A DNA stretch of 64,000 nucleotides, from positions 806,001 through 870,000 of the forward strand of contig NZ_CP061299.1 of NCBI RefSeq assembly GCF_018687615.1. The letters run 5' to 3'. The translations under genes and the position numbers were made by a program. Source of the stretch: Polynucleobacter sp. MWH-CaK5. Lineage in GTDB: Bacteria > Pseudomonadota > Gammaproteobacteria > Burkholderiales > Burkholderiaceae. Below the pieces are notes generated by a model. That model ran no database searches and was not told the DNA's origin. It worked only from the letters and a program-made list of their open reading frames with translations. Shown piece by piece: positions 40,861 through 49,657 of this stretch. Within the stretch, counting starts at the first letter, position 1; each line of letters starts with the position of its first letter.

Positions 40861-43160
40861 AAATACATCATAAATTTATTAAGACTCCATTGGCTGCGAT
40901 TGCAGTCAGTTTGTTATCAGCTCCATTGATGGCCGCTGATCCATTTGTAGTCAAAGATATCCGCGTTGAAGGTTTGCAACGTGTAGAGCCAGGTACGGTT
41001 TTTAGTTATTTGCCGGTGAGAGTAGGCGAAACTTTCACTGATGACAAGGGTGCTGATGCAATTCGCGCACTCTATAACACTGGCTTTTTTAAAGATGTGA
41101 AAGTTGAATCTGATGGCCAAGTGTTGGTTGTTAGAGTTGAAGAGCGTCCAGCTGTTTCACAACTAGAGTTCACTGGCATTAAAGAGTTTGATAAAGATGC
41201 GCTGAAGAAGTCTCTTAAAGCCGTTGGTGTAGCAGAAGCTCGTTATTACGACAAAGCTTTGATTGATAAAGCTGAGCAAGAACTCAAGCGTCAATATATT
41301 TCTCGTGGCTACTATGCTGCAGAAGTAATCACCACTGTGACACCTGTCGAGCGCAACAGAGTAGCCATCGTGTTCAACGTTGATGAAGGTCAAGTATCAA
41401 AAATCCTTCAGGTCAATATTGTAGGCAATTCTGCATTCAAAGAAAAAGAGCTGCGCGAAGAAATGCAGCTATCAACACCTAACTGGTTGTCTTGGTATAC
41501 CAAGAATGATTTGTATTCCAAGCAAAAGTTAACCGCTGACTTAGAAGCAATTCGTTCTTTCTACCTAAATCGTGGTTACTTAGAGTTTGTGATTGAATCC
41601 ACTCAAGTTTCAATCACGCCAGATAAAAAAGGTATTTACCTCAATATCAACATCAGAGAAGGTCAGCAATACAAAGTTGCCTCAGTGAAGTTGGCTGGTG
41701 AGTTATTGGGCAAAGATGAAGAGTTGACCAAGCTAGTTAATTTAAAAGTTGGTGATGTGTTCTCATCAGCCAAATTGACTGAAAGCACCAAAGCGATTGC
41801 TGATAAGTTGGGTGCCTATGGTTATGCTTTTGCTGCTATCAACCCACAACCTAATTTGCAAAAAGACAAGCAGGTTGTTGATCTTGCTTTGATTGTTGAT
41901 CCAGGTAAGCGCACCTATGTTCGCAAGATCAATATTTCAGGCAATAACAAAACACGTGATGAAGTGATTCGTCGTGAGATGCGTCAGCTAGAGAGCTCAT
42001 GGTTTGATAGTGAAAAGCTGAAGCTTTCTAAAGATCGTATCAATCGCCTTGGCTATTTCACAGACGTGGAAGTGAATACTGAAGATATTCCTGGTACATC
42101 GGATCAAGTGGATGTGGGTATCAAGGTTGCAGAAAAGCCAACAGGTTCATTGAGCCTAGGCGCCGGTTTCTCATCAACTGATAAGTTGATTTTGACCGCT
42201 GGTATTTCACAAGAGAATGCGTTTGGTACAGGAACAAGTATTGGTTTGAATGTCAACACAGGTAAGACCAACCGAACTTTGGCTATTTCAAACTACGACC
42301 CATATTTCACTGAAGACGGCATCAGCCGATTCACTGAGTTGTACACCAAAACTTCGCGTCCTTTGTATTACACAGGCGATGAAGAGTACAAGATTGTTAC
42401 AACTGGTGGTAGCTTTAAATTAGGCGTGCCGTATTCTGAGGTTGATCGCGTTTTCTTCGGCTTGGGTATTGAGCAGTTGAACATGGAGACATCGATCAAT
42501 ACACCAACAAGCTACCAGAGCTATGTTGATGCCTACGGCAAGAGCAATATGAACGTACCCTTCACCATTGGTTGGTCAAGAGATGCAAGGGACAGTGCTT
42601 TGATTCCATCTCGCGGCACATATCAACAGGTGAATTTCGAGTGGGGTACACCTGTTGCTGATTTGCAGTACTACAGAGCCTACTACCAGCACCAGTATTT
42701 CTGGCCATTGTTCAAAGGCAATATTTTGTCCTTTAACGGTGAGATTGGTTATGGCGATACCTACAGTAATAAGCCATTCCCTGTGACAAAGAACTACTTC
42801 GTGGGTGGTATTGGCTCAGTCAGAGGTTATGAACCAGGTTCTTTAGGCCCAACAAATACTAATAATAACGGCACTGTGACACCGATTGGTGGAGCGTCTA
42901 AATTGGTTGGTAATATCGAATATACTTTCCCAATTCCTGGGTCAGGTGTGGATAAAACCTTGCGCTTATTCAGCTTCTTTGATGCTGGTAACGTATATGC
43001 GGACACACCAGACTTCTCAGGCTTGAGAACATCGTATGGTTTTGGTTTATCTTGGATCTCACCATTAGGACCGTTAAAATTTAGTTATGGTTTCCCATTG
43101 AGCAAGAAACCTGAAGATCGTTTGCAGCGTTTCCAATTCCAAATTGGTACCGCGTTTTAA
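40857..43160 (+). CDS. bamA: Outer membrane protein assembly factor BamA
   Basis: The Omp85 insertase of the BAM complex. A signal peptide (about 1-27, ending APLMAAD) is followed by five POTRA domains (about 28-350, e.g. VKDIRVEGLQRVEPGTVFSY) and a 16-strand barrel. The barrel holds the conserved VRGYEPGSLGP loop-6 motif (the R of VRGF/Y), and the chain ends in a terminal beta-signal (FQFQIGTAF, aromatic last residue). Length 767 is normal. The start is TTG at 40857, overlapping the rseP stop (TTGA): no in-frame ATG exists before the end of the signal peptide. No Shine-Dalgarno is visible, so translation probably depends on coupling to rseP. Confidence 0.97.
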   Translation: MKIHHKFIKTPLAAIAVSLLSAPLMAADPFVVKDIRVEGLQRVEPGTVFSYLPVRVGETFTDDKGADAIRALYNTGFFKDVKVESDGQVLVVRVEERPAVSQLEFTGIKEFDKDALKKSLKAVGVAEARYYDKALIDKAEQELKRQYISRGYYAAEVITTVTPVERNRVAIVFNVDEGQVSKILQVNIVGNSAFKEKELREEMQLSTPNWLSWYTKNDLYSKQKLTADLEAIRSFYLNRGYLEFVIESTQVSITPDKKGIYLNINIREGQQYKVASVKLAGELLGKDEELTKLVNLKVGDVFSSAKLTESTKAIADKLGAYGYAFAAINPQPNLQKDKQVVDLALIVDPGKRTYVRKINISGNNKTRDEVIRREMRQLESSWFDSEKLKLSKDRINRLGYFTDVEVNTEDIPGTSDQVDVGIKVAEKPTGSLSLGAGFSSTDKLILTAGISQENAFGTGTSIGLNVNTGKTNRTLAISNYDPYFTEDGISRFTELYTKTSRPLYYTGDEEYKIVTTGGSFKLGVPYSEVDRVFFGLGIEQLNMETSINTPTSYQSYVDAYGKSNMNVPFTIGWSRDARDSALIPSRGTYQQVNFEWGTPVADLQYYRAYYQHQYFWPLFKGNILSFNGEIGYGDTYSNKPFPVTKNYFVGGIGSVRGYEPGSLGPTNTNNNGTVTPIGGASKLVGNIEYTFPIPGSGVDKTLRLFSFFDAGNVYADTPDFSGLRTSYGFGLSWISPLGPLKFSYGFPLSKKPEDRLQRFQFQIGTAF

Positions 43161-43178
43161 TACTTGAAGGATATGTTT

Positions 43179-43715
43179 ATGAATCGTTTTGCTAAGAAGT
43201 TCTTTCAATCTACTGTGATTTCAGGTTTGGCGTTGAGTTTGTTTTCTGCCTCAGCAATCGCTGCAGATGAAAAAGATTTCAGTGGCCGTATTGGTGTTGT
43301 TAATTCTGAGAGAATTTTCAAAGAATCTAATATGGCTAAAGCCAGCCAAACAAAATTACAAAGCGAATTTGCTAAACGTGAAAAAGATTTGCGTGATGAT
43401 GCTCAGAAAATTAAAACAGCGGCAGAGCGCCTAGATAAAGATGCAGCAGTGATGTCTGATACTGATCGTGTGCGTCGTCAACGTGAATTGGCTGATGCTG
43501 ATCGTGAGTTGCAACGTAAACAAAGAGAATTCACAGAAGATGTGAATCAGAGAAGTTTTGAAGAGCGTTCAAAGATTGCGCAAAAAGCCAATCAGGCTCT
43601 GAAGGCTGTTGCAGAACAACGTAAATTAGATTTGATTGTTCAAGAAGCTGCTTACGTTAATCCAAAGATTGATGTCACAGAAGACGTCATCAAAGCGCTT
43701 AATAACTTACGTTAA
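43179..43715 (+). CDS. skp: Periplasmic chaperone Skp/OmpH family
   Basis: A trimeric periplasmic holdase that carries unfolded outer-membrane proteins to BAM. A signal peptide (about 1-28, SASAIAADEK cleavage) is followed by the short beta core (GRIGVVNSERIFKES) and long charged coiled-coil arms (about 45-130), and it ends with DLIVQEAAYVNPKIDVTEDV. Length 178 suits the family. ATG 43179 is chosen out of three possible starts (TTG 43164, ATG 43173, ATG 43179), because GAAGGA lies 7 bases before it and the signal peptide then has a normal basic head (MNRFAKK). It directly follows bamA and precedes lpxD, as in E. coli. Confidence 0.95.
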   Translation: MNRFAKKFFQSTVISGLALSLFSASAIAADEKDFSGRIGVVNSERIFKESNMAKASQTKLQSEFAKREKDLRDDAQKIKTAAERLDKDAAVMSDTDRVRRQRELADADRELQRKQREFTEDVNQRSFEERSKIAQKANQALKAVAEQRKLDLIVQEAAYVNPKIDVTEDVIKALNNLR

Positions 43716-43731
43716 TTATTAAGAGATTCAT

Positions 43732-44799
43732 ATGCCATCGATTGCTGAGTTAGCCGAACGCTATTCGGCTCGCTTAGCGGGCAGTGGGGATAAACTTGTC
43801 TCAGGTTTAGCCCCTCTTACTCAAGCCAACCAGTCTCAGCTGGCATTTTTGGCAAACCCTCTGTATCGCAATGATGCTCTTATCAGCCAAGCTGCTGGTT
43901 TAATTGTTTCGGAATCTGATTTCGACTATTTACAAGAACACTCAGAAAATAAAAATCGCAGCTATCTTGTGACCAAGAATCCTTATGCATTATTTGCACG
44001 GATTGCCCAAGAGTTTGCAAAATCAGCTGCTCCTACATATGTACCTGGCATTCATCCAAGTGCAGTGGTTGAGGCTGGTGCAATGGTTGCACCTTCAGCC
44101 CATATTGGACCTCTTTGTCATGTGGCCAAGGGCGCTACGATTGGTGAAAGATCAGTTCTGGTTTCACAAGTTCATGTGGGTGCAGATGTTTCTATAGGTG
44201 CAGATGCCTTGATCTATCCCAATGTTTCAATTTATCAAGGTTGTCAGTTAGGTGCTCGTAATATCATTCATGGTGGAACCGTGATTGGCTCTGATGGTTT
44301 TGGCTTTGCTCCTGATCTTGCCGCTGGTGAGTGGGTCAAAGTGCCTCAAACCGGTAGAGTGCTGATTGGGAATGACGTTGAAATTGGATCTAATACATCC
44401 GTTGACCGTGGCGCATTGGCGGACACTCAAATTGACGATGGTTGCAAGATTGATAACCTGGTCCAGATTGCCCATAACGTTCATGTTGGTGCTCTTACAG
44501 TCATTGCTGGTAATACAGCAGTGGCAGGAAGTGTGACCATTGGAAAAATGTGCATGATTGGCGGCTCTAGCAGTATTGCAGGGCATTTGAATATTGCCGA
44601 CCGAAGCACCATATCTGGCGGCACAACCATCATTCGTTCGATTGATCAGCCAGGCCAGCACTTCACGAGTATTTTCCCCATGCTGCCTCACGCAGATTGG
44701 GAAAAGAATGCTGCTATTTTGCGCGGCTTAGATAAAATGCGTCAGAAGATCAAAGATTTAGAAAAACAGATTCAAAGCATCATTGCAGATAAGAAATAA
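43732..44799 (+). CDS. lpxD: UDP-3-O-acylglucosamine N-acyltransferase
   Basis: The third lipid A step: it adds the second hydroxyacyl chain from ACP to UDP-3-O-acyl-GlcN. An N-terminal uridine-binding domain (about 1-95, TQANQSQLAFLANPLY) precedes a left-handed beta-helix of hexapeptide repeats (about 100-315). The latter includes the catalytic His region LVQIAHNVHVG and IHGGTVIGSDGFGFAPD, and a C-terminal helix (LDKMRQKIKDLEKQIQSI) follows. Length 355 is normal. It works with LpxA and LpxB encoded just downstream. Confidence 0.97.
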   Translation: MPSIAELAERYSARLAGSGDKLVSGLAPLTQANQSQLAFLANPLYRNDALISQAAGLIVSESDFDYLQEHSENKNRSYLVTKNPYALFARIAQEFAKSAAPTYVPGIHPSAVVEAGAMVAPSAHIGPLCHVAKGATIGERSVLVSQVHVGADVSIGADALIYPNVSIYQGCQLGARNIIHGGTVIGSDGFGFAPDLAAGEWVKVPQTGRVLIGNDVEIGSNTSVDRGALADTQIDDGCKIDNLVQIAHNVHVGALTVIAGNTAVAGSVTIGKMCMIGGSSSIAGHLNIADRSTISGGTTIIRSIDQPGQHFTSIFPMLPHADWEKNAAILRGLDKMRQKIKDLEKQIQSIIADKK

Positions 44800-44823
44800 A
44801 CGTAAAAAGAGAAAAGGCCATTC

Positions 44824-45273
44824 ATGAGCGAGCTAGTTAATTTTGATATCAACCAAATCTTGAAGATGCTTCCGCATCGCTACCCATTTTTATTGGTTGA
44901 TCGTGTGCTTGAGTTAGAGGCTGGTCAGCGTGTCAAAGCATTAAAAAACGTCACCATGAACGAACCTCATTTCACGGGCCACTTCCCAGAATTTCCAGTG
45001 ATGCCAGGTGTTTTGATTCTTGAAGCTTTGGCTCAAACGGCAGCATTGCTCACATTTGGACAAGATTCAGTGGATGACTCAGTTTATTTCTTTGTTGGCA
45101 TTGATAATGCACGCTTCAAGAGACCAGTGACACCAGGTGATCAATTGATTTTGAATGCATCGATTGAAAGATTCAAAGGCGGTATTTGGAAATTTAAAAC
45201 ATTTGCCACCGTCAATGATGTAGTGGTGACTGAAGCTGATTTGATGTGCACTATTCGTAAAAAGGAAGCCTAA
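44824..45273 (+). CDS. fabZ: 3-hydroxyacyl-[ACP] dehydratase FabZ
   Basis: Dehydrates 3-hydroxyacyl-ACP in fatty acid elongation. The hot-dog fold has the family start ILKMLPHRYPFLLVDRV, with the active-site His in GHFPEFPVMPGVL and the catalytic Glu in LILEALAQ. Length 149 is normal. It competes with LpxA for 3-hydroxymyristoyl-type ACP, so linkage between lpxD and lpxA may balance phospholipid and lipid A synthesis, as proposed for E. coli. It begins 24 bases after lpxD and ends 1 base before lpxA. Confidence 0.98.
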   Translation: MSELVNFDINQILKMLPHRYPFLLVDRVLELEAGQRVKALKNVTMNEPHFTGHFPEFPVMPGVLILEALAQTAALLTFGQDSVDDSVYFFVGIDNARFKRPVTPGDQLILNASIERFKGGIWKFKTFATVNDVVVTEADLMCTIRKKEA

Positions 45274-45274
45274 G

Positions 45275-46075
45275 ATGGCTTTGATTCACCCTAGCGCAAT
45301 CATCGATCCAAAAGCAGAAATTGCTGAGGATGTTGAGATTGGTCCTTATGCCGTGATTGGTCCGAATGTCACCATTGGGCGCAAAACACAAATTGGTGCT
45401 CATACAGTTGTTGAAGGGCACACAACCATTGGTGTTGAAAATAGAATTGGTCACTTTGCATCTGTGGGTGGGGCACCTCAGGATATGAAATACCGTGGTG
45501 AACCAACCAAGTTAGTGATTGGTGATCGTAATTTAATTCGTGAATTCACAACTTTACACACTGGCACCATCCAAGATCAAGGCATCACCAAAATTGGTAA
45601 TGACAATTGGATCATGGCTTATGTGCATATTGCTCATGACTGCGTGGTTGGAAATAACACAATCTTTTCAAATAATGCACAAATTGCTGGTCACGTTCAT
45701 GTTGATGATTGGGCTATCTTGGGTGGTATGTGCGGGGTTCATCAATTTGTTCGTATTGGTGAGCATTCAATGATTGGTGGTGCTTCCAAGTTAGTCCAAG
45801 ATTTGCCACCGTACGTGATTGCTTCAGGCGCTGTTGCTGAACCTCATGGTTTGAATGCCGAAGGTTTGAAGCGTCGCGGATTTAGTCCTGAGGCTATCAC
45901 TGCTTTAAGACAAGCGTATAAGCTACTATACAAACAAAATCTGAGTTTTGAAGAAGCTAAAAAAGCCATTGCAGACTTGGCTGCGGAAAAGCAAGCAACT
46001 GAAGCAGAGACTGCAGAGAAACTAAGAATATTCCATGACTTTATCGCCGCTTCACAGCGCGGCATTGCCCGCTAA
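45275..46075 (+). CDS. lpxA: UDP-N-acetylglucosamine O-acyltransferase
   Basis: The first lipid A enzyme, adding a 3-hydroxyacyl chain to UDP-GlcNAc. A left-handed beta-helix of hexapeptide repeats occupies about residues 1-185 (IHPSAIIDPKAEIAEDVEIG onward). The catalytic His is in AYVHIAHDCVVGNN, and GGMCGVHQFVRIGEHSMIGG follows. The C-terminal helical domain (from about 195, LNAEGLKRRGFSPEAI) holds the UDP-binding surface. Length 266 is close to the usual 262. The last 41 bases overlap the lpxB frame if lpxB starts at its first ATG. Confidence 0.98.
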   Translation: MALIHPSAIIDPKAEIAEDVEIGPYAVIGPNVTIGRKTQIGAHTVVEGHTTIGVENRIGHFASVGGAPQDMKYRGEPTKLVIGDRNLIREFTTLHTGTIQDQGITKIGNDNWIMAYVHIAHDCVVGNNTIFSNNAQIAGHVHVDDWAILGGMCGVHQFVRIGEHSMIGGASKLVQDLPPYVIASGAVAEPHGLNAEGLKRRGFSPEAITALRQAYKLLYKQNLSFEEAKKAIADLAAEKQATEAETAEKLRIFHDFIAASQRGIAR

Positions 46076-47243
46076 TCATTTGACAGAAAACGCATATCTA
46101 GCATGTGTGGCTGGAGAGCCATCGGGGGATATGCTTGCTGCAAGTGTTCTGCAAGCAATCCAAGAGTCTTCTGATCTAGCAGGCCTTAAGACCCGCGGCA
46201 TTGGCGGACCAAAAATGGTGGCAACTGGTTTTGAAGCCCTGTGGCCGATGGAGACTTTGGCTGTACGTGGCTACGTTGAAGCCATCAAGCAATTGCCCGC
46301 CATTCTTTCAGTCAGAAATGCTTTGATCAAAGAATTAAGCTTGCATCCACCCAAAGCATTTTTGGGCATTGATGCACCAGACTTTAATTTGGGTGTTGAA
46401 AAGAAACTCAAAGCTGCAGGCATTCCAACGATTCATTTCATCAGCCCGTCTATTTGGGCATGGCGTGGTGGGCGCATCAAAGGCATCAAAGAGTCTGTGG
46501 ATCACATGCTGTGCATCTTTCCATTTGAAACAGCTATTTATGAAAAGGCTGGCATCAATGCGACTTATGTAGGCCATCCATTGGCTTCGAGTATTCCGAT
46601 GGTGCCTGATTCAGCGGGCGCTAAAGCAAAATTAAAGATTCAAACAGGCAATGCTTTGGTGGCAGTTTTACCAGGCAGTCGTCAGTCAGAGATTAATTTG
46701 ATTGGCCCTGGATTTTTTGACGCCATTGCTCAGATGTTTATTCAATATAAGCAGGGTATTGAATTCGTTGTTCCAGTGGCTACCCCAGCTTTAAAGCCAG
46801 CCATCCAGGCCATGGTAGATAAGCTCTTGCAACAACACCCAAATATCACTTTGCATTTGTTGGATGGTCAGGCCAGCTTGGCATTAGAAGCTGCTGATGT
46901 TGTTTTAATTGCCAGTGGTACTGCAACTCTAGAGGCAGCTCTTTGGAAAAAGCCTATGGTGATTTCTTATAAGGTTCCAGCTATCACTGCATGGATCATG
47001 AAGCGTCAGGCTTATTTACCTTATGTGGGATTGCCGAATATCTTGGCACAAGAATTTATTGTTCCAGAGCTATTGCAAGAAGCAGCTACGCCACAAGCTT
47101 TAGCAACAGCCACCTTGAATTGGCTTGATAAGCCACAAGAAGCGACTCGTTTAAAAGAACGTTTTACTGAGATGCATCAATCTTTGCTCATGCCAACAGG
47201 GACCTTGGTAGCCAAGGTCATAGCGGAAGTCATCAATGACTGA
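46035..47243 (+). CDS. lpxB: Lipid-A-disaccharide synthase
   Basis: A GT19 glycosyltransferase that joins lipid X and UDP-diacyl-GlcN into the disaccharide. The N-terminal motif VAGEPSGDMLAASVL, then GIGGPKM, FLGIDAPDFNLGVEKKLK, YISPSIWAWRGGRIKGIK-type segment (HFISPSIWAWRGGRIK), TYVGHPLA, and VAVLPGSRQSEI (donor phosphate binding) are all present. Length 402 counts an N-terminal extension of 15 residues. ATG 46035 lies inside lpxA (41-base overlap); TTG 46080, five bases past the lpxA stop, would start right before the conserved part and is an alternative. No frameshift is implied. Confidence 0.95.
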   Translation: MTLSPLHSAALPANHLTENAYLACVAGEPSGDMLAASVLQAIQESSDLAGLKTRGIGGPKMVATGFEALWPMETLAVRGYVEAIKQLPAILSVRNALIKELSLHPPKAFLGIDAPDFNLGVEKKLKAAGIPTIHFISPSIWAWRGGRIKGIKESVDHMLCIFPFETAIYEKAGINATYVGHPLASSIPMVPDSAGAKAKLKIQTGNALVAVLPGSRQSEINLIGPGFFDAIAQMFIQYKQGIEFVVPVATPALKPAIQAMVDKLLQQHPNITLHLLDGQASLALEAADVVLIASGTATLEAALWKKPMVISYKVPAITAWIMKRQAYLPYVGLPNILAQEFIVPELLQEAATPQALATATLNWLDKPQEATRLKERFTEMHQSLLMPTGTLVAKVIAEVIND

Positions 47244-47874
47244 TTGGAACGCACCCAACCCGCTCTATGAGTGGACGTGTGGGGTTGATGAAGCAGGGCG
47301 CGGACCTTTGGCTGGTTCTGTGGTTGCAGCAGCAGTCGTGCTTGATCCTGCCAAACCAATCGCTGGATTAAAAGATTCAAAAAAGCTCACTGCCAAAGTT
47401 CGCGATGAGTTGTACGACATCATCATCAGAGATTCAAAAGCCTGGTGCATCGCAGAAGCCAGTGCTGTAGAAATCGATTCGATCAATATCTTGCAAGCCA
47501 CGATGCTGGCCATGAAGCGCGCCATTCAAGGTCTGGAAAAAACATTGGGGCGTTTACCAGATCGTGCCTTGATTGATGGCAACCGCTGCCCAAAAGTGAA
47601 TATTTCAATGGAAGCGATTGTTAAGGGTGATACCAAAGTGGCAGCTATTTCAGCAGCATCGATTTTGGCCAAGGTCACCAGAGATCGAGACATGCAAGCC
47701 TTGCATGATGCTTATCCTGTCTATGGCTTTAATCAGCACATGGGATATCCAACACCAGTCCATCTTGAGTCTTTAAAACTTCATGGGCCATGCCCACAGC
47801 ATCGCAAAACATTTGGTCCAGTCAGATTGGTGATTGAAACCAAAGGCAACTTAGGGGAAACTAAGCTCCTATGA
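47236..47874 (+). CDS. rnhB: Ribonuclease HII
   Basis: Cleaves RNA in RNA-DNA hybrids, including single ribonucleotides left by replication. The type 2 RNase H signature GVDEAGRGPLAGSVVAAAV carries the catalytic Asp-Glu pair. The other acidic residues are in RALIDGNR and SILAKVTRDRDM, the latter with the DNA-contacting segment, and the region ends with GYPTPVHLESL. Length 212 is normal. It starts 8 bases inside lpxB and its stop overlaps the next gene as ATGA, so all three are coupled. Confidence 0.97.
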   Translation: MTDWNAPNPLYEWTCGVDEAGRGPLAGSVVAAAVVLDPAKPIAGLKDSKKLTAKVRDELYDIIIRDSKAWCIAEASAVEIDSINILQATMLAMKRAIQGLEKTLGRLPDRALIDGNRCPKVNISMEAIVKGDTKVAAISAASILAKVTRDRDMQALHDAYPVYGFNQHMGYPTPVHLESLKLHGPCPQHRKTFGPVRLVIETKGNLGETKLL

Positions 47875-48689
47875 AAGATGCTAAATATTTAAGCTCAGCA
47901 GACAATCCTTTGATCAAGAGACTAAAAGTCTTGCTTGAGGGTGGAGCCAAAGCCAACAAAACCAGACAAGATCTGGGTCTCGCCGTTTTAGAGGGTGTTC
48001 ATTTAGCCCAAGCATGGTTGGCCTCTGAGGATTTAGTAGAGTTGTTCACGACTGAATCAGGGCTTGCGCAGGCAGAAATTGCTGCTGTCATTGATATGCA
48101 GTTGGCGGTAGTGCCAAATACAGATCTTTATATCCTAGATGATGCTTTATGGAGAAAAATCTCTGACTTAGAAAATGGCCCGCCGATCATGGCATGCGTC
48201 AGAATTCCTAAACATGACTTCCCTGTAAAGCAAAGTGATGACGTTTTAATTTTGGATGGCGTTCAAGATGCCGGTAATGTTGGCTCTATGATGAGAACTG
48301 CAGCTGCTGCAGGATTAAGCTATGTGGTCTGTTTGAAAGGTACTGCACAAGCTTGGTCACCAAAAGTCTTAAGGGCTGCAATGGGAGCTCATCGGCATTT
48401 AAAGATTTTTGAAGCTTGGTCTTTGAACATGGTGCGCGAGAAAATTAAGCTACCTTTGATAGCAACAAGCCTAATGTCAGATCAAGATCTCTATGACTTA
48501 GGAGATGATTTACTTGATCCTCATGCCTGGGTTTTTGGTAATGAGGGTGGTGGGGTTGACCCAGAGCTCTTGGCCATCTCGCGATCCGTATTAATTCCTC
48601 AAGACCCTTGCATTGAGTCTCTCAATGTCGGAGCTGCTGCCGCTATCTGTTTATTTGAGATGCGCAGAGTGCGTCGGGAAGTCAAGTAA
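47871..48689 (+). CDS. SpoU/TrmH-family RNA 2'-O-methyltransferase
   Basis: A SAM-dependent ribose methylase of the knotted SPOUT class, 272 residues. An N-terminal substrate domain (about 1-115, beginning YLSSADNPLIKRLKVLL and with VLEGVHLAQ) precedes the SpoU domain with its three motifs: LDGVQDAGNVGSMMRTAAAAG (motif 1, 21 residues with N and R conserved), WVFGNEGGGVD (motif 2) and CIESLNVGAAAAICLFE (motif 3). The target, rRNA or tRNA, cannot be read. Its coupling to rnhB is common in Burkholderiaceae. The segment just cited can be seen from about residue 127. Confidence 0.92.
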   Translation: MKDAKYLSSADNPLIKRLKVLLEGGAKANKTRQDLGLAVLEGVHLAQAWLASEDLVELFTTESGLAQAEIAAVIDMQLAVVPNTDLYILDDALWRKISDLENGPPIMACVRIPKHDFPVKQSDDVLILDGVQDAGNVGSMMRTAAAAGLSYVVCLKGTAQAWSPKVLRAAMGAHRHLKIFEAWSLNMVREKIKLPLIATSLMSDQDLYDLGDDLLDPHAWVFGNEGGGVDPELLAISRSVLIPQDPCIESLNVGAAAAICLFEMRRVRREVK

Positions 48690-48704
48690 GCAGCTCACCG
48701 ACTG

Positions 48705-48725
48705 GCAATTACTTTTTAGTAATTG
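48705..48725. other. Perfect hairpin at the convergent junction, holding the ppsR stop codon
   Basis: GCAATTACT (48705-48713) pairs perfectly with AGTAATTGC (48717+1 to 48725) over a TTTT loop. The ppsR stop codon (TAA on the minus strand, 48718-48716) spans the loop edge. No T-run follows on either strand, so it is not a standard terminator; it may stabilise the 3' ends of the two convergent transcripts. Confidence 0.6.
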
Positions 48726-49540
48726 CTTCGATCCGGATTAATCTCTTGCAAGATCGTTGTTGCAATTTCTTCAATAGATTTATTGGTGGTAGATAGCCAA
48801 GGAATTGCTTGCTTGCGCATCATGGCTTCAGCAGCGCTGACTTCATACCGACAATTCTCAATTTTTGCGTAATTACTACCAGGTCTGCGCTCATTTCTGA
48901 TTTCAGATAGACGCATGGGATCAATCGTTAACCCAAATATCTTTTTACGAAACGGTATTAAATCAGGTGGCATCTGATTTCTTTCAAAATCATCTGGTAT
49001 CAATGGATAGTTGGCTGATTTAAGCCCGTATTGCATTGCCAGGTAGAGGCTGGTCGGGGTTTTTCCACTGCGTGATACTCCCACCAAAATAACATCTGCG
49101 TCCGCCAAATTCTGATTGGATTGGCCATCATCATGTGCCAAAGAAAAGTTAATGGCTTCGATCCTGTTTTTATAGGATTCAGTATCTGCATTGTTATGAA
49201 AGCGACCAATTGCATGGGTTGACTTAACTCCAAGAGCTTGCTCAAGTGGCACGATAAAAGTTTGGAACATGTCCATCATCACGCAATTGGCTTCTGAAAC
49301 AATTGCATTTACTTCTGAGTCAACCAATGTTGTAAAAACAATCGGTTGAAGACCAGAGGATTTGGCGTAATCATTGATTTCTCGAACAGCTTGATGCGCT
49401 TTATCAACAGTATTAATAAAAGGCATTCTGACTTGCCTGAATGGCAACTCAAACTGCGCCAAAATTGATTGGCTAAATGTCTCGGCAGTGATGCCCGTGC
49501 CGTCTGAAACGATGAAAACAATGCGTGGTTTTGAGCTCAT
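48716..49540 (-). CDS. ppsR: PEP synthase regulatory protein (pyruvate, water dikinase kinase/phosphotransferase)
   Basis: A DUF299-family bifunctional enzyme that inactivates PEP synthase by ADP-dependent phosphorylation of a Thr next to the catalytic His, and reactivates it by phosphorolysis. The N-terminus IVFIVSDGTGITAETFSQS and the P-loop GVSRSGKTPTSLYLA (154 onward) are the family hallmarks, with HAIGRFHN and LTIDPMRLSEIRNERRPGSN further along. ATG 49540 is chosen; the frame's extension to 49675 would cross the ppsA promoter and start. The 274 residues are normal. It is divergent from its target gene ppsA. Confidence 0.96.
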   Translation of the reverse strand: MSSKPRIVFIVSDGTGITAETFSQSILAQFELPFRQVRMPFINTVDKAHQAVREINDYAKSSGLQPIVFTTLVDSEVNAIVSEANCVMMDMFQTFIVPLEQALGVKSTHAIGRFHNNADTESYKNRIEAINFSLAHDDGQSNQNLADADVILVGVSRSGKTPTSLYLAMQYGLKSANYPLIPDDFERNQMPPDLIPFRKKIFGLTIDPMRLSEIRNERRPGSNYAKIENCRYEVSAAEAMMRKQAIPWLSTTNKSIEEIATTILQEINPDRSNY

Positions 49541-49546
49541 ATTTTT

Positions 49547-49589
49547 TTGAAGATAATAATGTTCAAAGGATACAATATAACTATTGAAC
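49547..49589 (+). promoter_or_regulatory. ppsA promoter with flanking dyad
   Basis: TTGAAG (49547-49552) and TACAAT (49571-49576) with an 18-base spacer form a sigma-70-like promoter about 75 bases before the ppsA ATG. The inverted repeat GTTCAA (49561-49566)/TTGAAC (49584-49589) brackets the -10 box and could bind a regulator. The first base lies only 6 bases from the ppsR start codon, so a bound protein might affect both genes. Confidence 0.55.
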
Positions 49590-49657
49590 TTGCGGCAGGT
49601 TTTGTTCTGTCCATCCGCCGCTTGCACGACCGGTTTCCCATTACTAAGAGAGTTGTT

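Noticed and set aside
46035..46080. Frameshift or fusion between lpxA and lpxB
   Set aside because: Both proteins are complete and normal in length. The 41-base overlap is explained by an early ATG or by a TTG start at 46080.
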